Positions 8,805 to 15,851 of a DNA stretch of 64,000 nt are shown here, one piece after another. Position 1 is the first letter of the stretch. Each line of letters starts with the position of its first letter. Source of the DNA: Nitrospina sp. (GTDB lineage: Bacteria; Nitrospinota; Nitrospinia; Nitrospinales; JACRGP01); the NCBI GenBank assembly GCA_024648695.1, contig JACAVV010000010.1, positions 62,001 to 126,000 on the forward strand, read 5' to 3'. The translations under genes and the position numbers were made by a program. Under the pieces are notes generated by a model, which was not told the origin of the DNA, did not search any database, and saw nothing but the letters and a program-made list of their open reading frames with translations.

Positions 8805-9526
8805 AAACGATTAACAAGACCTTCCTTGCCATGATGATGGCGAGCTTTTTATTCATTCCCGGCCATGGAATGGCTAAAGACAGACCTAAGGTCGCTGTTC
8901 TCATAGCATTTGACGACAGCGGCTCCTGGCAAGAGTCGAGTAAGGAGGCGGATCAAATGAAAGTAGCGTTCATCAAACAGCTCTTGAATCTGAAAAAGCG
9001 GCGCAAAACCCGCCATGCTCAGATTGATTTTATATCCACTTCCACCGGTGGTTCAGAGCTGACGCTGGAACCAATGCTTTTGGCTGAGAACTGGAATGCC
9101 ATCGAGCCTTTGATTAAAGGAAAACCAAACCGCTGCAATAATTTGGTCAAGGCGTTCCAAACCATTCGTTCTGCCATCCTGGAGTATGACCAGGAGGGAA
9201 TGGAGGAAATCTATATTTACATCTTTAGCAGTTTGATTAATCTTCCAGCCCCTTGCGACAAGAACAACCATTTATTTCTGCCGCAAAAGCCGCCGGTAGT
9301 GGATTTGGATCAAAACGGCACCAATGACCTTCAGGAAATCTTGACCCGATCTTCCAAGGTAAAAACCGTTCTCATTTATGGCGTAAAAGGTGAACAGTTC
9401 GATGGGTGGTATGAACTGCTTTTTCCTAAGCAATGGGTTCAAAAGAACCCTGAAAACATTTTCAGGATGAAAATATTCAGCAAAACCAATCTGGCTTTGC
9501 GGGATGGTTTATTCATCAGGAGGTAA
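8801..9526 (+). CDS. Exported VWA-like protein
   Basis: A 241-residue protein. Residues 1-25 are a signal peptide ending near 'GHGMAKDRP'. The mature part starts with a VWA-like strand and metal site, 'VAVLIAFDDSGSWQESS', in which the DxSxS-type motif is seen as DDSGS. A helix and further strands follow ('EIYIYIFSSLINLP', 'VKTVLIYGVKGEQF'). A good aaggag site precedes the ATG. The protein is probably periplasmic and metal-dependent in adhesion or assembly. It pairs with the second VWA protein three bases downstream, implying a shared complex. Confidence 0.75.
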   Translation: MKTINKTFLAMMMASFLFIPGHGMAKDRPKVAVLIAFDDSGSWQESSKEADQMKVAFIKQLLNLKKRRKTRHAQIDFISTSTGGSELTLEPMLLAENWNAIEPLIKGKPNRCNNLVKAFQTIRSAILEYDQEGMEEIYIYIFSSLINLPAPCDKNNHLFLPQKPPVVDLDQNGTNDLQEILTRSSKVKTVLIYGVKGEQFDGWYELLFPKQWVQKNPENIFRMKIFSKTNLALRDGLFIRR

Positions 9527-9529
9527 CTC

Positions 9530-10642
9530 ATGAAAAATACAGGTACCGTTATTTCAACCCTGGTTTTATTAACCCTGTTTAGTAGTAATGGTCATGGATT
9601 TCCCCAAATCCATGACCGTTTCGACCAGATTGATACTTTGCCCAAAACCTTTCACTTAATCGATGGAATCCAGGGCAATGACACTCTGCCGCAGGACTTA
9701 AAGTTTCATCTGAAACCTGCTGGCTCCCAACTTGAAGATTGGGAGTTATTGTTAAGGGCGAAAGTCAATGAAGCGGGACTCACTTTGGAGGATGGCAGAC
9801 CGATCACCACCTTCGATGTATTCAAAACCGATCAGGAAGGCAAAGAAGGCGTGATCGTAGGATCAGTCAATCCTGTGGAATCCATTGATATCTCCCTGGT
9901 GGCCGATGTTGGTAAGGATTCCGAAATCCAGGTCATGTTCAACAATACTGCCGCGCAAGTTATCGAACCCAACCCCAAGGATATTGGGGTGTTCAACTTT
10001 GACCTGGAGCGGCAGACATTCCAGGCAAAGGCAAGCAGTCAATCGAAAATCCAAACTTTGGTTTTCGTTTTAGTTGATGTCTCTGGAAGTATGGTATCCG
10101 CTTTGCCCGGGGTCGCTAAGTCCGGGAGGACATTTCTTCAAAAACTCCCGCAAAAACGCACCCAATGTATGTTGGGCATCTTTAACCACAGATTCCATAA
10201 CCTTGGAAAAAGTTACTGGAATGGAAGCTGTGCAAAGAAATCAAGCCTCCTGAAGGGCATCAGAGCCAATGGTGGAACCAATATCTACTCCGCTCTGTTG
10301 ATCGCCTTTCAGGCTATCAATGCCCGCAAGGATGCCCTTGGGCATGAGGTGAAACCACTTGTTTTGGTTGTGACCGATGGAGCCCAGAACGATACGGTGG
10401 ATATCCCAAAGACCGAGGTCATCAAGGCGATGGAGAAGTCAGATACTACCGTATTCACTTTCTGGCAGGGAACCGGGTTAGATAAAAAGCCATTGGAAGG
10501 CATCACCGCGTTCGAGATGGAAAATGCCAGTGACATCGAAAGAGGTTTGAGTTCCTTCTTCTCGAACGTGAATTTGTACAACGCAGGGCAGATGCACTTG
10601 TTGATCCCCAAAGGGAAATTGCAGGTGGCAACCAAGCCTTAA
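9530..10642 (+). CDS. Exported VWA-domain protein
   Basis: A 370-residue protein with a signal peptide ('VISTLVLLTLFSSNGHGFPQ'). Residues about 30-165 form a beta-rich region. A von Willebrand A domain then starts at about residue 176 with a complete MIDAS motif in 'FVLVDVSGSMVSALPG'. The threonine is in 'RANGGTNIYSALLIA' and the aspartate in 'VLVVTDGAQND'. aggaggt precedes the ATG. The gene closes the run 7529-10642 and a convergent hairpin follows. It is likely secreted or periplasmic, and its ligand is unknown. Such VWA pairs occur in secretion, pilus and conjugation loci, but no named system matches here. Confidence 0.85.
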   Translation: MKNTGTVISTLVLLTLFSSNGHGFPQIHDRFDQIDTLPKTFHLIDGIQGNDTLPQDLKFHLKPAGSQLEDWELLLRAKVNEAGLTLEDGRPITTFDVFKTDQEGKEGVIVGSVNPVESIDISLVADVGKDSEIQVMFNNTAAQVIEPNPKDIGVFNFDLERQTFQAKASSQSKIQTLVFVLVDVSGSMVSALPGVAKSGRTFLQKLPQKRTQCMLGIFNHRFHNLGKSYWNGSCAKKSSLLKGIRANGGTNIYSALLIAFQAINARKDALGHEVKPLVLVVTDGAQNDTVDIPKTEVIKAMEKSDTTVFTFWQGTGLDKKPLEGITAFEMENASDIERGLSSFFSNVNLYNAGQMHLLIPKGKLQVATKP

Positions 10643-10657
10643 CCTTTAACCATTGGA

Positions 10658-10677
10658 GCGGGGTCTGCCGACCCCGC
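10658..10677. terminator. Convergent hairpin between VWA gene and minus-strand gene
   Basis: A perfect 8-bp GC-rich stem (gcggggtc/gaccccgc) with a four-base loop lies in the 40-base gap between two converging genes. There is no T-tract on either side, so it may be a weak or Rho-assisted terminator. Confidence 0.5.
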
Positions 10678-10682
10678 CTCCC

Positions 10683-10967
10683 TTACTGGGACAGAGGGAG
10701 ACTTCCTGTCAATCGATCCATCGAGTTTTCCGTCATGGTGATCGCGTCATTCAATAAATCGCGTGTGCGGAGCATGAAGGACAGTCCGTCACCCATGCCG
10801 AGATCCAGGGATACGCTCACCATGACCCGGTAAAGCGCCCGGCAGATCGCGGCATTGTCCCTGCCGGAGTCTTGCAACTGACGGACCAGGGCCAGAATTT
10901 CGGCTTCGGATTTCCGGCCCTCTTCGTCAAAGATGAATTTATGTAAAGAGTCAGGAATGGCAGTCAT
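10683..10967 (-). CDS. Small hypothetical helical protein
   Basis: 94 residues, acidic, mostly helical, with no signal peptide ('SEAEILALVRQLQDSGRDNA'). The ATG is preceded by aaggag at seven bases, so this is probably a true gene even though it runs against its neighbours. Codon use looks normal. I recognise no family. A minus-strand cargo gene within a plus-strand transfer module could be a regulator or antitoxin, but nothing in it proves that. Confidence 0.62.
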   Translation of the reverse strand: MTAIPDSLHKFIFDEEGRKSEAEILALVRQLQDSGRDNAAICRALYRVMVSVSLDLGMGDGLSFMLRTRDLLNDAITMTENSMDRLTGSLPLSQ

Positions 10968-11045
10968 GGTTCAGCTCCTTATCAATGGGGTGCAAGCCAT
11001 CATGACAGAAGTTTTTCAAACCTGTCAAATTTGCGGGAGGACACC

Positions 11046-11546
11046 GTGGGTTGGGAAGAAAAAAGTTCCAAACAGAATTTCAACAAGGCATCAGAGAAAC
11101 AGGTTCAAGAGCGTTGGTTTTTATACACGCAACTTTCCAAAGAACGCCGCGCTGAATTTGACACATTAGAGAAGAAGTTTATTCAGGACCTTCAGCAAAA
11201 ACTCCATGAACAGGGTTTAAACAAGGACAACGATGTCAAACAGGAACGGGAAACGCTCATTGAAAAGGCCATACGGGACAAACACTACCGACCGGAATGG
11301 GCCAGAGGTTCCCTGATCGACGAGGACCATTATCAAAAATTAGCGGAGCATAACGTGATCGTGTCCAATCGCGAGGAAATCAAACGCATGCAAGACCAAC
11401 ACATACAAAGCCTGGAGACCGTCCTGGCCAAAGAAGGCCTCTATACGAATAAAGGTGACTCTTTATTATGGTTTCAGAAACATTTTAACGAACGTGGATT
11501 GAGCCATAACCATGACCAGGACCAAAACAAAGGAAGAGGAAGGTAA
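11046..11546 (+). CDS. Hypothetical charged helical protein upstream of coupling ATPase
   Basis: About 166 residues, highly charged and glutamine-rich, with a long coiled-coil segment ('RRAEFDTLEKKFIQDLQQKL') and no membrane segment. The track uses a TTG at 11031. GTG at 11046 with cgggagg five bases upstream is more likely. It ends five bases before the TraG-like gene. A small helical protein directly before a coupling protein could be a relaxosome accessory protein, which is inference from position only. Confidence 0.65.
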   Translation: MGWEEKSSKQNFNKASEKQVQERWFLYTQLSKERRAEFDTLEKKFIQDLQQKLHEQGLNKDNDVKQERETLIEKAIRDKHYRPEWARGSLIDEDHYQKLAEHNVIVSNREEIKRMQDQHIQSLETVLAKEGLYTNKGDSLLWFQKHFNERGLSHNHDQDQNKGRGR

Positions 11547-11551
11547 AACCT

Positions 11552-13045
11552 ATGGACATTTTTTACGGACTACCGCGCGGCGTTAGGGGACGAGAAGGAA
11601 AGATTCCGAGGGAATACTGGGCCGATCCTGAGTTGTTGAAAAGGCATTTCTACTATAACCGAACACAAATCTCTCCCGGAGCTTTTGGTAGCCATTTATT
11701 GGGGCTCAATACCGAACAGGGCCTTGTGACTATTGCTGGAGCGGGATCGGGGAAAAGCGTCATGGTCATTGTCAATGCCAGCAATTATCTGGGAAGCATG
11801 GTGATTGTCGATCCCAAAGGCGACATCGCCGAGAAAACCGCTGAATGGCGGAATGAAGTCATTGGCCAGGATGTTTACATCTTTGCCTTAGGCGTGAAAC
11901 TCAGTAAGAAATTAAAAAAACTCATGGCCAAATGGAACCCTCTGGACAATCTGGGTGGACCAGACACCGTTCTGGAAAATATCGCCAAAGTCTCGGACGG
12001 CCTGATGAAACCCGATCCCAAGGCAGAAGCCCACTGGATTGATTCCGGTAGGACCTTTCTTGAAGGGGTCATTCTCCATGTCATGACATGCAGTTTATAT
12101 GAACGAAGAAGGAACCTGATTAGCGTTCATAGGTTGATCACTACAGGCAGACCCCTGCCGGGAGAAGACACCCCTTCCATGAAGGGATTGATTACCGAAA
12201 TGTTACAAAATGCGGAAATTCTGAAAGACAAGGATGAAGATTTAGGTGAAGCCCTGGAAGGAATGACCTTTGATTTCTGGGACCGTGAAGACCGTGAACG
12301 TAACTCAGTCCTGAGTACAGTCAGAACCCATTTGAAATTTCTCTATTACAAATCGATCCGCAAACTGCTCACCCCTGATCCGACAAAGAAGACTTTAAAG
12401 AACCTGGACATCTTGAAAACGGGGTATTCCACCATTTACGCAAGTATTTCAGTAGGCATGCTTCCTGTCTTCAGTCCATTCTTGCGGGTCCTGGTCAATC
12501 TCACATTAGAAGCCGTTGAGCGCGTCAAAGTAAAACCCAAGGTACCACTGTGTATCGTCCTGGACGAATTTTTTGTCCTCGGGCATTTGAAAGAAATCGA
12601 CAATGCCGCAGGTTTTATCAGAGGCTTCTCAGTAAAATTCCACGTCATTCTCCAGACGTTAAGCCAAATTAAAAGTCTGTACGACAACTGGGAAGTTTTT
12701 ATGGGTAATAACTGCCTCCAGTGCTTTGGGTTGAATGATATGACCACACTGGAATATATCGAAAAACGATGCGGACAAACCCCAGTTAGGGTCATTCAAG
12801 AATCCATCGGCAAAGAGGAGGCCGTTGGAAGCGAAAGCATCAGTGAACAACAATTCCCGCTCATTACGGCGCAAGAAGCATCCCGATTCTTTGCCCGGAT
12901 TGATCCCTTAAAACGCCAACTCCTGATTATGCCGGGATACGAGCCCATCATATTGCAACGCACCGAATGGTATCAAAAGGAAGCACCCTATTTTCAACAA
13001 TACTTTTCCAAATTCTGCCGGTTTCTGGAAACACGAAACAAGTAG
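11552..13045 (+). CDS. VirD4/TraG-family type IV coupling ATPase
   Basis: A 497-residue DNA-transfer ATPase. Walker A is 'AGAGSGKSVMVI' at about residue 65, with strand 'MVIVDPKGDIAEKTA', the usual TraG motif, right after it. Walker B is 'LCIVLDEFFVLGHL', followed by the TraG/TraD sensor region 'GFSVKFHVILQTLSQIKSLY'. It has no N-terminal membrane anchor, unlike classical VirD4, so it may be a soluble variant or be anchored by a partner. It is expected to pull DNA or protein to a type IV channel. No VirB4, VirB11 or relaxase is recognisable in the window, so the element may be mobilisable rather than self-transmissible. Confidence 0.9.
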   Translation: MDIFYGLPRGVRGREGKIPREYWADPELLKRHFYYNRTQISPGAFGSHLLGLNTEQGLVTIAGAGSGKSVMVIVNASNYLGSMVIVDPKGDIAEKTAEWRNEVIGQDVYIFALGVKLSKKLKKLMAKWNPLDNLGGPDTVLENIAKVSDGLMKPDPKAEAHWIDSGRTFLEGVILHVMTCSLYERRRNLISVHRLITTGRPLPGEDTPSMKGLITEMLQNAEILKDKDEDLGEALEGMTFDFWDREDRERNSVLSTVRTHLKFLYYKSIRKLLTPDPTKKTLKNLDILKTGYSTIYASISVGMLPVFSPFLRVLVNLTLEAVERVKVKPKVPLCIVLDEFFVLGHLKEIDNAAGFIRGFSVKFHVILQTLSQIKSLYDNWEVFMGNNCLQCFGLNDMTTLEYIEKRCGQTPVRVIQESIGKEEAVGSESISEQQFPLITAQEASRFFARIDPLKRQLLIMPGYEPIILQRTEWYQKEAPYFQQYFSKFCRFLETRNK

Positions 13046-13083
13046 GCAGAAATCACTAACCTTCATTACAGGAGATAGACATC

Positions 13084-13407
13084 ATGGATAAACAAAAAGA
13101 ACCCCCAATTGAAAAAATCAAGGTAGGAAGCGTGCAGGCTTCCATTTGGGAACATCAGGGACCCAAAGGAAACTTTGTGTCCACGACCTTTTCCCGCTCC
13201 ATCAGTAAAGACGGTGAATTTAAAAACGTCCATGACTTCCACGGGCAACATTTGGACGACCTGCAACGAGCGGCCAAGGAAGCTAAGGAATTCGAAAATG
13301 CGTACAAAATGCAAAAAGGGATAGGTCAGGACAGCGAAGCCATGAAACGTTTCGAAGCCCGAAACCAGCAAGACTATGGTCAGCAAAACCAAGGGCATGA
13401 ACGCTAA
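13084..13407 (+). CDS. Small plasmid/ICE-type hypothetical protein
   Basis: 107 residues. The first 60 match the layout of a common small protein of proteobacterial plasmids and ICEs: 'KVGSVQASIWEHQGPKGNFV' followed by 'TTFSRSISKDGEFKNVHDF', a short beta fold thought to resemble a single-strand DNA-binding module. The C-terminal 40 residues are a charged, glutamine-rich tail. The ATG is preceded by aggagat. Function unknown; the context ties it to the transfer module. Confidence 0.7.
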   Translation: MDKQKEPPIEKIKVGSVQASIWEHQGPKGNFVSTTFSRSISKDGEFKNVHDFHGQHLDDLQRAAKEAKEFENAYKMQKGIGQDSEAMKRFEARNQQDYGQQNQGHER

Positions 13408-13441
13408 TTCAGTTTTGGCATTAACTTTTCATAAAACTTTA

Positions 13442-13528
13442 GGTTGTATTTTGAAGGTATGTACAACCGTATTCATACATAACCAAAAGTAGGTGATCGT
13501 TTCTCCCTTTAGATTTAAAGGGAGAAAC
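13442..13528. repeat. Cluster of inverted repeats in front of the recombinase genes
   Basis: Two dyads lie in a 177-base gap. The first is ggttgta (13442-13448) with tacaacc (13462-13468). It overlaps gtatg/catac. The second is a perfect 13-bp stem, gtttctcccttta (13499-13511) with its complement at 13516-13528, around a 4-base loop. No T-tract follows the second stem on either strand, so a plain intrinsic terminator is unlikely. Candidates are an operator for the recombinase operon, an oriT-like site, or a processed RNA structure. Confidence 0.55.
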
Positions 13529-13584
13529 AATCCCTATCATAAAAACATAAGAAACGTTGCCGGGGCAAAACGAGCAACGATAAA

Positions 13585-13851
13585 ATGGGCATGGCATTCA
13601 ACGAGAAAAAATATTTAAAATATTTTGAGGGGTTCGACCTGTCGGAGAAGCAAAAACTGGATCGCATCCGTACGCTCAAAAACATTTTGGAGCATTTTGT
13701 CGATGCCGCCTTCGGTCAACACCCAGTTCAATTATGCCAGCAAGAGAAATATTTACAGAGTCCGGATGGAGAGGTAGAATCAAATAAACCTCTAAAAATA
13801 GTCAGGAATGAAGCACGCGACAGTGCGGACAACAGTAGGATTCAAAATTAA
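13585..13851 (+). CDS. Small protein preceding serine recombinase
   Basis: 88 residues, beginning 'MAFNEKKYLKYFEGFDLSEK', followed by a helix that ends in 'DAAFGQHPVQLC'. Small proteins of this pattern commonly precede serine recombinase genes in proteobacterial mobile elements. They may act as directionality or accessory factors, though that role is not established. It lies 21 bases upstream of the recombinase in the same direction. The start is uncertain (ATG at 13585 or 13591) because no strong ribosome site is present. Confidence 0.65.
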   Translation: MGMAFNEKKYLKYFEGFDLSEKQKLDRIRTLKNILEHFVDAAFGQHPVQLCQQEKYLQSPDGEVESNKPLKIVRNEARDSADNSRIQN

Positions 13852-13872
13852 CCCGGAAAGAAAGCATTAACC

Positions 13873-15423
13873 ATGTCAGACCCAACTAAAGCTGTTATCT
13901 ATTGCCGCGTGTCAGGCGGTAAGCAAGTTAAGGAAGGAAACGGCCTGAGTTCTCAAGAGTCACGATGTCGGGAGCATGCCAGGTATCAGGAATGGGAAGT
14001 GATTGGTGTATTTCATGAATCCGCCGTTTCCGGAGGCCTTTTAGACCGTCCTGCCATGAATCGAATGCGGGATTTCCTGGAAAGCCAGAAGTCAAAGATT
14101 TATGTGATTGTAGATGACATCAGTAGATGGGCACGTGAAACCCAATATCATTTTGCGCTCAAGAAGGCCATTCAAGACTCTGGCGGCATCCTTATCTCGC
14201 TAAACCAAAAACTGGAAGATACGCCAGAAGGAAAGTTTATCGAAACAATATATGCCGCTAATGCTGAATTGGAGCGAAGCAGGAATGCGCGGCAGGTGAG
14301 AACCCGTATGCGGGCAAGAGTGATGAACGGTTATTGGTGTTTTGCGCCAGTCCTTGGGTATAAGTACGAGAATGTTTCCGGTCAGGGCAAAGTTTTAGTC
14401 CCTGACGAGCCGGTGGCTTCCATTCTCAAAAAAGCAATGGAAGACTATGCCTCCGGAAAATTGGCCAGCCAAAGTGAGGTGGCGCGTTTTTTGAGTTCAA
14501 AAGCAGGTTTTCCAAAGCCACCGAAAGGACAGGTGCATACTCAGACGGTTCATAAGTTTTTAGGAAAATCCATATACGCAGGCTATATCGATGTTCCAAA
14601 GTGGAATCTCTATTTGCAACCCGGCAAGCATGAGCCCCTAATAAGCTTTGAAACCTTGCAGAAGATAAAAAAACGTATGGACGCCCAGGCTTATATCCCA
14701 GCCCGTAAAGACCTGGATGAAGATTTCCCACTACGCGGGTTTGTATCATGTGGATGTTGTGGTCAACCACTAACCGCTGGATGGACCAAAGGTCGAAACG
14801 GAAGATATCCCTATTATTTATGCTTTACCAAAGGCTGTGAGGATTACAGAAAGTCTGTACGCAAACATATTATCGAAGGTGAATTTGAAGCTCTTCTGCA
14901 AAGCCTCAGGCCCTCACAGGACCTCTTTTTCATGGTTAAGGATATGATTGAGGATATATGGGAAGATCGGGTCCATAATCGCAATAATGAAACCAAATCT
15001 CTGGAAACCGAACTCAAAACAATAGAAAGGAAAGTAGAGCAATTTTTGAACCGCATTGTAGAAACCGACACAAATGCTTTGGTGGCGACTTACGAAAATC
15101 AGGTTCGAAAACTGGAAGAAAAGAAGATAGAAATTACCGAAAAAATCCAAAAATGTGGCCGACCGCTGGACACCTTCGAGGATACATTTCGAACCGCCTT
15201 CAGATTTCTGGCAAACCCTTGTTTTCTTTGGGAATCTGATAGGTTGGAAGACAAAAGAACAGTGTTAAAACTGGTATTTGCAGAGCGTCTGCGCTACTAC
15301 CGAAATGAGGGACTTCGAACCGCCGGAATCTCGCTCCCCTTCTGCTTTATCGAGCAGTTGAAGGGGAGCGATTTGAATATGGTGGAGGCGGGGGGAATTG
15401 AACCCCCGTCCGAAAGTTTTTGA
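13873..15423 (+). CDS. Large serine recombinase (integrase), 3' end inside ssrA
   Basis: 516 residues. The resolvase domain begins 'KAVIYCRVSGGKQVKEGNGL', with the catalytic serine in CRVSG, and continues through 'VIVDDISRWARETQYHF'. The recombinase domain (about 160-280) is followed by a zinc ribbon (CGCCG ... CFTKGCEDY) and a coiled-coil segment near 370-430. The last 14 or so codons ('MVEAGGIEPPSESF') are read from the antisense strand of the tmRNA 3' end. An integrase whose tail is completed by the target gene shows that the element is inserted at ssrA, with the right attachment site at the end of this ORF. Confidence 0.93.
   Translation: MSDPTKAVIYCRVSGGKQVKEGNGLSSQESRCREHARYQEWEVIGVFHESAVSGGLLDRPAMNRMRDFLESQKSKIYVIVDDISRWARETQYHFALKKAIQDSGGILISLNQKLEDTPEGKFIETIYAANAELERSRNARQVRTRMRARVMNGYWCFAPVLGYKYENVSGQGKVLVPDEPVASILKKAMEDYASGKLASQSEVARFLSSKAGFPKPPKGQVHTQTVHKFLGKSIYAGYIDVPKWNLYLQPGKHEPLISFETLQKIKKRMDAQAYIPARKDLDEDFPLRGFVSCGCCGQPLTAGWTKGRNGRYPYYLCFTKGCEDYRKSVRKHIIEGEFEALLQSLRPSQDLFFMVKDMIEDIWEDRVHNRNNETKSLETELKTIERKVEQFLNRIVETDTNALVATYENQVRKLEEKKIEITEKIQKCGRPLDTFEDTFRTAFRFLANPCFLWESDRLEDKRTVLKLVFAERLRYYRNEGLRTAGISLPFCFIEQLKGSDLNMVEAGGIEPPSESF
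15332..15370. repeat. Hairpin abutting the ssrA 3' end
   Basis: cgctcccctt (15332-15341) pairs with aaggggagcg (15361-15370), and ctgct/agcag pairs inside. It lies 10 bases beyond the tmRNA CCA end and within the recombinase ORF. It may be the ssrA terminator after integration, though no T-run is visible, or part of the attachment site. Confidence 0.5.
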
Positions 15424-15737
15424 CTTAAGGCGTCTACATGTTTATCCCATGTTTTGAGTCTCACACCACCGAACTCCCATGGGCAGGGTTTCGATAATGC
15501 CAGCTTCGATTGATCTCACCCAATTCCCTCGAAGCCAAAAAATCGGGCCAGTCCGCTGAAATGACGTTCTATCCTACCCCGCAGACTTAGATAGGCAGAA
15601 CGGTAGCTAACTTAAATTAAGCTGCTACTGCTACTTCATAATCGTTGGCGATTATGTATTATGCCGTTTTTTACGGGCCACGGCTCCCGCACATGCAACC
15701 TTAGTCTCCAGACTCCCGTCGAATCCGGTTCGCCCCC
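15380..15737 (-). ncRNA. ssrA: Transfer-messenger RNA (tmRNA)
   Basis: A 358-nt one-piece tmRNA. The 5' end GGGGGCGAACCGGATTCGAC and the 3' end ...GGTTCAATTCCCCCCGCCTCCACCA pair as the acceptor stem (GGGGGCG with CGCCTCC), with a normal T-arm and an encoded CCA. The resume codon GCC opens the tag reading frame, giving ANDYEVAVAA before TAA; the alanine carried by tmRNA precedes it. The molecule rescues stalled ribosomes and marks products for proteolysis. Its 3' end is the target of the serine recombinase element. The gene itself is intact after integration. Confidence 0.96.
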
Positions 15738-15773
15738 TCTATAATATGTGAAACATTTTTTCCCCTTTATTTA

Positions 15774-15803
15774 ATTGTATCAGGTTTGTTTATATATTGT
15801 CGA
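15774..15803 (-). promoter_or_regulatory. Candidate ssrA promoter
   Basis: On the minus strand, TCGACA and TACAAT are separated by 18 bases, close to the sigma-70 consensus. They lie about 37 bases before the mature tmRNA 5' end, which would leave a short leader to be trimmed by RNase P. Confidence 0.45.
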
Positions 15804-15851
15804 GTGGATCTGGTTCGTCTGAACCTGAAAATAATTTGTTGATATAGCGCG

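Larger units (their letters stand above)
7529..15423 (+). mobile_element. Integrative element at the 3' end of ssrA (right part; left boundary not found)
   Basis: The run of a VWA/membrane module, coupling ATPase, plasmid-type small genes and serine recombinase ends in ssrA. I looked by eye for a second copy of the ssrA 3' end (for example ggtggaggcggg or attgaaccccc) to the left and found none, so the other boundary is probably outside the window. If so, the CHAT operon and the lux locus are also cargo. The start given is only that of the first gene in the transfer module. Confidence 0.6.

Noticed and set aside
1-15380. Left attachment site of the ssrA element
   Set aside because: No second copy of the ssrA 3' end was found by eye in this span; I did not assign a boundary.
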